DNA from: Parietaria judaica
Taxonomy: Eukaryota; Streptophyta; Magnoliopsida; Rosales; Urticaceae
Direction: 5' to 3'
NCBI GenBank assembly: GCA_954871525.1
Contig: OX940863.1
Location: 40,162,501 to 40,226,500 of the forward strand
Length of the DNA stretch: 64,000 bases
Shown: one piece after another, positions 56,300 to 64,000 of the stretch
Layout: the number at the start of each line of letters is the position of its first letter
Numbering within the stretch: position 1 is the stretch's first letter
Position numbers and translations under genes: made by a program
The notes under the pieces: model-generated
Databases searched by the model: none
The model's input: the letters and a program-made list of their open reading frames with translations, nothing else
What the model was told of the DNA's origin: nothing

Positions 56300-57741
56300 G
56301 CCAGCCTTCTCTTCAACATGGCGCATTCCTCGGTAGAATGTCCTTTGAAGTTGTGGAAGGTACAGAATTTGTTCGGGTCCTTGGGCCACGCTCTTCGCTC
56401 GTAGCCTCCTTGTCCTCCTCCGCGGTCTTTCGTTTCGTCGATCTGATAAGCTGCCCGCTTCGGGGTTTCCCGAGCATGCTGCTGATGTGAGGCTCGTCCG
56501 TCTTCCTCTCCTCGCTTTGTCTTGGTCGACGGACTATCTCCTTTGTGCTTGTCCTCCTTCTTCTCCGGTTGCTTGCCCCTGCTTCTCGACTAGTACTTCT
56601 TCGTCAGTGCCGATTTCTCCTCCTCCATTTGCATGAACATGGATGCTCTGTGAAGAGCGTCCTAGATCGTCGAGGGACGTGTTTTGATTATCTCATCTCG
56701 GAAGGGCGTTCTGAACCACAACGTGTGCTTCAGTGCTTGGATGGCGACGCCGTCGTCTAGCCCGGAGACTCGGTCCATGACTTCTTTGAATCTCCCGATG
56801 AATTTTCGGAGGGTCTCTCCCTCATCTTGTTCCAGCAGCCAAAGGTCGGTGATATTTACCTCGCTTTGCACGTACATTGAGTAGTGGCGTAGGAAGTGGG
56901 AGACAAGGTGGTAGAAACAGCTGACAGAGTTGGGCTGAAGTTTTGCGAACCACTCCAGCGCCGGTCCTTGCAGGCTGTCGACGAATAGGTGGCACAAGAT
57001 GGCCTCCCGCTCTTGTCCTCGCGAGTTTATCCGCCCTGTTGCGATTCGAAAGGCTTTTATGTGCGCGTTCGGGTCCGTCGTCCCTTTGTACGAGGTAGGC
57101 CTGATTTTGGGCATCTCGTCGATTCTAACGCCGCTGATATGCGGGGAGAAAGGCGTGTGCCTGGACTCCTCGACCAGCCTATCGATCTCCGGAGCCGCGC
57201 TCGTGGCCTTGTGCATCTGCCATGTTACGTACCCTATCCTCTAGGTTAACTCGAGAAGCGCTCTGTCGACGCGCTTCTTGATCCTTGCCTCCATTTCATC
57301 CATCGTTATGCTATGCTGGTGTTGTTCCGCCGCTTGGCCCGTAGATACGTAGGTTCTGATGGGCATCGGCGGTGGAACATCCTATCGCGTCTCTGGTTCC
57401 GTGGGTCTGCGTTCGTCGTTCCCGGGCGTTGTACCTTCGGGTGATGAGAACAGAACCCTGCTGACACCTGCTCGCGATGCCATTCGATCTTCCGCGTCTC
57501 TGCCTGTCTCTCCCCCGGGGGCCGATGTTCCTGCGGTCAGGTTTTGCGGGGACCGCCGCCTCACCTCATCGGCTGCGTGGTCCAGGAGGGCAGTGAGTTG
57601 TTGATTCCTTGTCGCTGCTTCTTCCAGCTGTCGTCTAAGCTCTTCCACAGTGGCCTGGCTGGTTATTGTGCTTCTGGTTGTCGCCTCATCTCCTTGAACC
57701 GCCAAGCGTTCTTTGCCATGGTTCTCCTCACTGTCCGTCAT
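56300..57741 (-). pseudogene. Gag of Tat2
   Basis: Starts at the ATG at 57741 (MTDSEENHGKERLAV) with a coiled coil (VEELRRQLEEAATRNQQL). It then has several in-frame stops, the Retrotrans_gag core (ILCHLFVDSLQGPALEWF, IGRFKEVMDRVSGLDD) and, after more stops, the zinc knuckle (FCTFHNFKGHSTEEC) right at the copia junction (56300). Its continuation into protease is deleted. Confidence 0.88.
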
Positions 57742-57794
57742 GCCTTTGGGCTCCTAGTTGCGTTATAGAAAAAAACTGAGCCCCTCGGTGGGCA

Positions 57795-58727
57795 TACACA
57801 ACAATCACAAAAAGATATTTATTCCTTTTGTTCTTATAAATGATATTCGGTTTTTCTCTCTTTACAGCCTAAGAACTTGCTCTGTGCAACTCTTATTTCT
57901 TTTCTATTCTCTCTTTTTTTCGATCCCTCTCTCTTCTCATTCTCTGGCCTTTATATAGCCCAGCTTCGAAGCTCCTCGGTGTCCCATCGACCCACTGTCC
58001 CAAGCTTCTGGCAAAAGGGGCCTGACTCGTCTCCTTTGCGTGTCCCGAATTTGCGGGGTTTCCTTCGAGGTAATACTATTAAATGCCCATCCCATCGAAG
58101 CCCCTTGGAATTAAATGCCCATCTTGTCGAAGCTCCTTGGCATTAAATGCCCACCTCGTCGAAGCTTCTTGGCATTAAATGCCCGTCTTGTCGAAGCTTA
58201 TCGGCATTAAATGCCCACCTCGTCGAAGCTCCTTGGCATTAAATGCCCGTCTTGTCGAAGCTTCTTGGCATTAAATGCCCATCTTGTCGAAGCTCCTTGG
58301 CATTAAATGCCCACCTCGTCGAAGCTTCTTGGCATTAAATTCCCATCTTATCAGCCGTTGTCGGTTCTCCTCCTCTCGTCCGTCTCATCTGTTCCTTTAT
58401 CGGGCTTTAATACTGTTGGCTCTAGGCGTTGTCGATCTTCGGGCGTCGTCGACCTTCGGGTGTCGCCGACCTTCGAGTGTCGTCGACCTTCGGGTGTTGC
58501 CGACCTTCGGGCGTCGTCGTCCTTCGGGTGTCACCGACCTTCGGGTGTCGTCGACCCTCGGGTGTCGTCGACCTTCGGGTGTCGTCGACCCTTAACTCTG
58601 TCGACTCTGGGCATCGTCGATCTTTGATACTGTCGACCCTGGGAGTCGTCGACCTTTGGTATCGTCGACACTGGGGTTGATTCTCCAAAGTATTTTGAAT
58701 GGGATCCGACTGGATCCGACCTTAACA
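57795..58727 (-). repeat. 5' LTR of Tat2, inner end deleted
   Basis: Matches 38438-39440 except that the inner end (TGTTGAGCGTGATTCG on the plus strand) and the adjacent primer-binding site are missing: ctcggtgggca runs straight into tacacaacaatc. The 17-bp array is shorter by about three units. Confidence 0.9.
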
Positions 58728-58732
58728 AAAGT

Positions 58733-59336
58733 ATCATGGACGGAATATATCCCCCGTCTCTGATTCTTCCCATGCTCGGCAGCACTTCCTTTATCACCCC
58801 ACCCACTACCAAAGCACCGCCAAAGCAGGTAGATAACATTGAAATAAGCCAACCATAAAACACTACAACACTATTCACCTATTTTTTATTTTATTTTATT
58901 TTTAGGTGAAATTGAAGCATGTTGTTTGTGGTAGCTAAGCCATTGTAAGAAAATGAGCACAAAATCTTCCCTTTCTTCTCAACTCTTTTGCTATCATCGC
59001 CCAAACTAAATCCTATGTTCAACTCCTTGTAATAATGCGTGGCGGATTCTCCCTGTCTCTTCTTTTTAAGCTCCTAGGTCACAGACTATACAGAGTTGCA
59101 ATGTCTTCTTTTTATCTTAAAAGTTTGGCTTAATATTTGGGAGATACAAACTGAGTTAAGAGAGAATATAAGATTTAAATTACCAAAAAAACCTCTTTTG
59201 GGATTTTAATTATATGCATACCTCTCAATACCCCCTGTGAAAAAACAAAAAAGTCAATTACAGAGGGTATCCTTGCAAAGAAAATCTCAAAAGAGGTTAT
59301 TTTGTAAAATAGCGCGGAATATAATGGCATCGTCTT
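58733..59336. other. Spacer with a small foldback; possible exon fragment
   Basis: 58733-58880 might belong to an exon interrupted by Tat2 (see findings). 59178-59310 holds an inverted repeat (aaacctcttttgggatttt / aaaatctcaaaagaggtta), probably a tiny MITE. The remainder is AT-rich. Confidence 0.45.
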
Positions 59337-59566
59337 CAATCTCAGGTTGCTGCACTGTGGCTTTGAGAGGCCGAGGAGGTCAAGAGATTGGAGGGTCGTT
59401 ATTATTTAGTTTAATTTAGTTTATTTAATCGCTAGTATTAGTTTAATTTATTGTTACTAGGTCGAGTGGCAACAACCGTTCTCGAGGACGTACCGAAGTC
59501 CGAGGAAAAGGATGGGCTACTATTCCGTCGCCGCGGTCAATTAATAGCGGGACGGGTTTTAGTCAA

Positions 59567-60327
59567 TGATGCGGATCCAGTGGCGACTAGCGGCAACCTG
59601 CATATTGAGTTTGGAAATACTAGTGGGAATAGCAAGACCACGCTGTATAGCGGTAAAAGAGCTAGCGGGAGTCTTGTGCATAGCGGTAATGGGGCAAGCG
59701 AGCATAGCGGAATTAACGGTTATAGCGGGAATGATATTTACTTGGTATCACTATCTGATTTCGTGGTCTAAGTATGCTCATGGGTAATAATGTTAGTCTT
59801 AATTATGTTAGTGGGATGTATTTATTTTTTGATTAGTCCAGCGGTTGAGTATGGTATTTATTAGTGTTTTGAGTCTTGTTATAGCCTTAAAAGGCATTTA
59901 TGGTCGTGGGGAGTTGGTGCTCTCTTTATGGGGCTGTTTTGGGTCTTTGTGTTGAAGTTAGAAAGCCTTAGAATCTGGCTGGAAGGGATGTACGAATTTG
60001 TAACCCATCAGCTCTATTTAAAGAGCAAGAATGCAATGAGAAAAGGCATATTGTGTGTGATAAAAAAAACCTCTTAAAGTTAGCTTTGTGAAAACCCTCT
60101 TATCTCTTGGTGGATTCCTTGAGTGGCGAGTGCAGAAACTTATCTTTCGGTGGATTCCGAGAGTGGCGTTTCTTCTATCAGAAACTTATTTTTTCGGTGG
60201 ATTCCGGGAGTGGTGTTTCTTCTATCCTAGGCTTATCTTGGTGGATTCCGAGTGGTGCCGTTGTTACCTTTACCTTTCGTCTTGCTTTGTCAATATACTA
60301 GACCTGGGTGTCACCGGTCCGGTATCA
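59567..60327 (+). repeat. Left LTR of the miniature element
   Basis: 761 bp. TATA-like box (ctatttaaagagc, about 60013-60025). Four copies of a ggtggattccgagagtgg unit at about 60110-60255. An open frame from the LTR start runs to about 59771. Confidence 0.92.
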
Positions 60328-60379
60328 GTTGGTATCAGAGCTCAAGTTGCTTGTTCACGTTTCCGAAACCATCATCAAC

Positions 60380-61624
60380 ATGGCAAGGCGTGGAAATTCT
60401 ATTTCTCCTACATTCAAGAATGCAAGAGTGTATGAAGACATGCTGGAGCTAAAGTCCATGAAAAAAGAGATTGCCGAACTTGAACAACGGATGTGGCAAC
60501 TTGAAGAGGACCAACAATTTCAACGTTTGCTGGAAGACCGCAACAAGAGTCCATATCATGTTCAAGAGCAGGGAGCGGAAGATGATAATCAGGAGATGGT
60601 TGAAAATTCAGAATTCGAAGAATCCAACTATGATGAACCTGTGTACGATGAGGAAGAGTACCGGGAAGTTTTTCACGATGGTCCTTTATCTGATTATACG
60701 GAGTTTGATGAAGATGTCAACAGCGAACCACGATATGATGAGGCGGAATACAATGAATCACTTTAGGACGAGGATATCGATGAAAACTCTAGCGAAGAGG
60801 AGTTGCATGATGAAGTCTATTCAGAGACAGAGTGCGACGAAATTGTGTCCAATGACGAGGCGAATATGTCAGAAAACGATGATGGAGAAGTTCTTATGAT
60901 CCGGTGCTTCCACAACTCCAATCACAATGATGGCGACCCATGGTTACGAAAGAACATTTTTCAAACATGTTGTACTTCGCAAGAGAGTGTATTCAATGTA
61001 ATCATCGATAGCGGGAGTTGCACCAATATTGTTTTCGAGGAAATGGTACAGAAGCTTGGATTAAAGACAGAACCTCATCCTCATCATTACACCATTCATT
61101 GGTTCCAGCAAGGAAGAGGTCAGAAAGTGTCAAAGCGAAGTTTGGTATCTTTCTCGATTGAAAAAAGGTACAAGGATGATGTGTGGTGCGATGTTATTCC
61201 AATGGATGTGTATCACTTGTTGTTAGGAAGACCATGGCAGTATAATAGAAAAGCAATTCATGATGGATTCAACAACACATACTCATTCGTGAAGGGTGGC
61301 GTTCAGATTGTCTTGGTACCTATGAAGCCCGATAAAGCCAAATCAATCCACGAAGTGATGAACGACGAGACTCGAGGTCGAGTCTTTTTCAACCAGGGGA
61401 GAATGATGCGGATCCAGTGGCGACTAGCGGCAACCTGCATATTGGGTTTGGAAATACTAGTGGGAATAGCAGGACCACGCTGTATAGCGGTAAAAGAGCT
61501 AGCGAGAGTCTTGTGCATAGCGGTAATGGGGCAAGCGAGCATAGCGGAATTAACGGTTATAGCGGGAATGATATTTACTTGGTATCACTATCTGATTTCG
61601 TGGTCTAAGTATGTTCATGGGTAA
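60380..61624 (+). pseudogene. Truncated Gag-protease frame of the miniature element
   Basis: The ATG at 60380 (MARRGNSISPTFKNARV) opens a frame with a coiled coil (ELKSMKKEIAELEQRMWQLE), an acidic Tyr/Glu/Asp-rich stretch (YDEPVYDEEEY) and a TAG at 60764-60766. In the same frame come an acidic part and a pepsin-like protease: VIIDSGSCTNIVFEEMV and PMDVYHLLLGRPWQYNRKAI. The protease end matches the chromovirus type. The internal deletion joined this frame to the pol end one base out of phase, so it then reads an unnatural hydrophobic stretch in the LTR to 61624. The natural pol-tail frame (SLFQPGENDADP) runs in another phase. Confidence 0.8.
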
Positions 61625-62093
61625 GTGGGATGTATTTATTTTTTGATTAGTCCAGGGGTTGAGTATGGTATTTATTAGTGTTTTGAGTCTTGTAATAGCC
61701 TTAAAAGGCATTTATGGTCGTGGGGATTTGGTGCTCTCTTTATGGGGCTGTTTTGGGTCTTTGTGTTGAAGTTGGAAAGACTTAGAATCTGGCTGGAGGG
61801 GATGTACGAATTTGTAACCCATCAGCTTTATTTAAAGAGCAAGAATGCAATGAGAAAAGGCAGATTGTGTGTGATAAAAAAACCTCTCAAAGTTAGCTTT
61901 GTAAAAACCCTTTTATCTCTTGGTGGATTCCTTGAGTGGCGAGTGCAGAAACTTATCTTTCGGTGGATTCCGAGAGTGGCGTTTCTTCTATCCTAGGCTT
62001 ATCTTGGTGGATTCCGAATGGCACCGTTGTTACCTTTACCTTTCGTTATGCTTTGTCAATATACTAGACCTGGGTGTCACCGGTCCGGTATCA
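61404..62093 (+). repeat. Right LTR of the miniature element
   Basis: 690 bp, 71 bp shorter than the left LTR. It lacks 23 bp after catgggtaa and one ggtggattcc unit. A Ser/Gly/Asn-rich frame (DADPVATSGNLHIGF to SLSDFVV) is open at its start. Confidence 0.92.
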
Positions 62094-62727
62094 GTCAACA
62101 TAATTATAATGTCGGAGTTATGAATCAACATAATGTTTTGGGTTCTTCTAGCCTACTGTTACCGGTTCATACTCAATATGGTGCCTGTGGCGTCGGTCAG
62201 AACCAACAATTATGATTTTCTCAAGGTCACGGTACTTTTACTAACTTACTTAATCATCAAGGTAAAAATATTCCGGATTGGCAAAGCCTTAGCAACGAAC
62301 AACAATACCAAGCACAAATCCAACATCACGAGTCACAACACCAAGCCCGACAATATAAACAACAATATCTTCCACCCGACACCGAGGTAAGTAAAGTCGA
62401 TTTTAATTTAAGTAGTTTAATATGATTATTATATTTTGAATTTTTACTTTGTTAGATAACAAATTAAAATTAATTCTTAGATAAATAAATTAATCATACT
62501 AGTTTCATAAATAATCATATTAGTTTAATATGTTGTTACTTTTAATTTATTAGTTACTTAATTAATTAAATAATCATATTAGTTTAATCATATTACCTTA
62601 ATCATGCTAATTTAATAAATTGTTACGTTTAATTTGTTAGTTACTTAGTTAATTAAATAATCATATTAGTTATTTAGTTTAATAAATTGTTAGTTTTAAT
62701 TAAATAATCATGTTATTTTAATTAAAT

Positions 62728-63043
62728 TTTAAATAGTTACTTAAATAAGTTAAAAAAAGTAATTTGTATGTGTGGTGATGATTATAAAATTCAAATGGAT
62801 TATGGTGTCTTAGAAAGATTGGTTTTTAAATAAGGTTTGCTTTGCAATATCATCCAAGCTAGCCTGGGAACCTCAGGGAGTTCTGTCTTGAAAAGGTTGG
62901 GCCTAAAGTGAGATCATAGCATCCTTTCCAGTCGATCTGGCCTTAGAACCTCGGGGAGTTCTGCCTAAAAGAGCTTGATAATTATTTTCACACATAAAAA
63001 ATACCATTTTTAATTTTGCTAACTTTTTTAATTAACTATATCA
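62728..63043. repeat. Long inverted repeat in the second hAT intron
   Basis: Same structure as 13719-14033, opposite orientation: arms of about 70 bp and a 187-nt centre (62797-62983) of exactly the same length, with two GAACCTCxGGGAGTTC-bearing half-units. Lies inside the 62397-63114 intron. Confidence 0.75.
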
Positions 63044-64000
63044 AATTTTATTAAAGTAATATGATTAATAATAATCAATATTTAACCCTTGTACTATTCC
63101 TTTGTTTTTTTTAGGAAACGAGGTCGAGGAACCAATCCAACGACCCCGATGACGGCAATGATGATGATGAGGACGATGATGGGGATGACTCGAACTACGA
63201 TCATGGCGAGGAGGAGAAGGAAGGCGAAGAAGTTGAGGAAGTTTGACCAGCAGCGCCACCTGGACGTCTTGCTGGTCTGCCCCCCCATCCGCTGCCGAGG
63301 AAGCGAAAGAAATTAATGGCGCCGGTTAAGAAGAACGACTGCAGATCCGAGTACAGATACAACTATGAAACTCAGCTGGAAGATAGGTTTGGGATTGGCC
63401 GACACTGCGGGAAGGAATTTCCGGCCCATCCAAAAAACCACGGCAACAGCCGCCTAGAAAAACACGCCGAAGTATGCAAAAAGAAAAAGAAGGTGGAGAA
63501 GGTAAGTCGCCTATCCGATGAAATATATAGAATGGTCGTGGCTCAGTGGACTATACGTGATAGTTTGCCTATATCGGCGCCCGAGGGAGAAGGTTTTAAT
63601 GAAATGATGATGCTCGTGGCGCCGATAAACTATAGGGAAATCTCATATTATATAAACCACAAGACCATAATCGAATTTTATAACAAGAAAATGGCCGCTT
63701 TATACGAAATGTTCCAACAATCTTCTTACAAATTTTCTTTAATGTCGGATTGTTGGCAAGGCAATACTAATGATGATTATATTATGGTCGTAGCTCATTT
63801 TATTAACGATAATTGGCTTATGGAAAAGGGAATTATATGTTTTAAGCCGATGAGGGTTAGGCACACATCAGTGAACCTAGCCAAGGCTATATTAGAAGTT
63901 TCGCGTGATTAAAACCTCGGGGATAGAGTTGTTTCTGTTACATTGGATAACGCTAGTGCGCACGCCCGTGTCGTAGAAATAATGAAGGAAATTTTGACCA

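Larger units (their letters stand above)
38438..58727 (-). mobile_element. Second Tat-type Ty3/gypsy element with nested copia (Tat2)
   Basis: Outer ends TGTTGAGCGTG (left) and GACCTTAACA (right), flanked by aaagt at 38433-38437 and 58728-58732. On the minus strand: damaged 5' LTR (57795-58727), gag remnant (56300-57741), [copia 45638-56299], RNase H/integrase (43426-45637), repeat region, antisense ORF (plus strand, 39928-42421), polypurine tract, 3' LTR (38438-39440). The zinc-knuckle end, protease and most of RT are missing. The duplication shows that both outer ends belong to one insertion. Confidence 0.93.
59567..62093 (+). mobile_element. Miniature chromovirus-derived LTR element
   Basis: Left LTR 59567-60327 and right LTR 61404-62093, both TGATGCGGATCC ... 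GGTCCGGTATCA, flanked by gtcaa at 59562-59566 and 62094-62098. The primer-binding site TGGTATCAGAGC starts at 60330 and the polypurine tract (accaggggagaa) ends at 61403. The internal region is only 1,076 bp. It codes for a coiled-coil and acidic N-terminus joined to a chromovirus-type protease; RT, RNase H and integrase are absent. It needs another element's enzymes to move. Confidence 0.92.
59461..64000 (+). pseudogene. Second hAT transposase gene, split by a miniature LTR element, runs off the window
   Basis: The first exon is 59461-59566 continued at 62094-62396 once the inserted element is removed; it is Gln/Asn-rich (DWQSLSNEQQYQAQIQHH). A GT donor at 62397 and an AG acceptor at 63113-63114 define a 718-nt intron. 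The second exon from 63115 has an acidic stretch, a damaged BED finger (HCGKEF, HAEVC), then IYRMVVAQWTIRDSLP and YKFSLMSDCWQG, the region corresponding to FTTDLWSG in the first hAT copy. Stops at 62213-62215, 63244-63246 and 63910-63912 make it a pseudogene. After the last stop the frame continues as a hAT-like VTLDNASAH. The element's 3' end is outside the window, and its 5' end could not be located. A short frame at 59337 (MASSSISGCC) could be its true start or unrelated. Confidence 0.78.

Noticed and set aside
61404..61624. Hydrophobic tail in the LTR as an envelope-like membrane segment
   Set aside because: The natural pol phase is another one (QPGENDADP). The hydrophobic phase results from an internal deletion that shifted the frame, so no envelope function is inferred.

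Overview
The window looks like nuclear DNA of a flowering plant, most likely a eudicot. It is AT-rich, carries spliced plant genes with GT-AG introns and a nuclear tRNA-Cys gene, and is filled with LTR retrotransposons (Tat-type Ty3/gypsy, Ty1/copia, chromovirus remnants), hAT elements and MITEs. I cannot name the species.

Conserved host genes are few: an asparagine-rich DCD-domain protein of the NRP type (4009-5559, +, five exons); tRNA-Cys(GCA) (8612-8683, +); a glutaredoxin-fold protein of the At5g39865 type (9044-10060, -); a DUF4228/PADRE protein with an unusual nine-copy repeat (17315-18124, +); the PC4-type coactivator KELP (18531-20357, -, three exons), convergent with the PADRE gene; and a small two-exon Cys-containing protein, probably plastid-targeted (34023-34521, -).

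The rest is layered transposable elements, most dated relative to each other by nesting and bounded by target-site duplications (TSDs) that I read directly. Left part: a Mutator-like element (1072-2686, 9-bp TSD), a hAT MITE (6595-7164), a Tat-like solo LTR (7429-8292), a solo LTR (10822-11851), and a degenerate hAT element (11872-15425) that contains a chromovirus-type solo LTR (12127-12894). Middle: a solo LTR with a (CYYGTCGS)n minisatellite (20794-22551), a hAT deletion derivative (22874-23679), and a complete but decayed 9.6-kb Tat element on the minus strand (23846-33410). Then a foldback MITE (34904-35362) and a MITE inside a MITE (36621-37950).

From 38438 to 58727 lies a second Tat element (minus strand) with an antisense extra ORF next to its 3' LTR. 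A young copia element (45638-56299) is inserted in its pol gene. One deletion then removed the end of the copia 3' LTR together with the Tat protease/RT region. At the right edge a second hAT transposase pseudogene (59461 to beyond the window) is interrupted by a 2.5-kb miniature chromovirus derivative (59567-62093) that keeps a protease-like region but no reverse transcriptase or integrase.

The best leads for something undescribed are: the long intronic hairpin with an equal-length, highly conserved 187-nt centre shared by the two hAT transposase genes; the miniature protease-only LTR element with coding sequence running into its LTRs; the 12-residue repeat array in the PADRE protein; the gag-less copia element with a repeated leader motif; and the ATTAAATG/CTCGTCG repeat motif shared by LTRs of different Tat elements.
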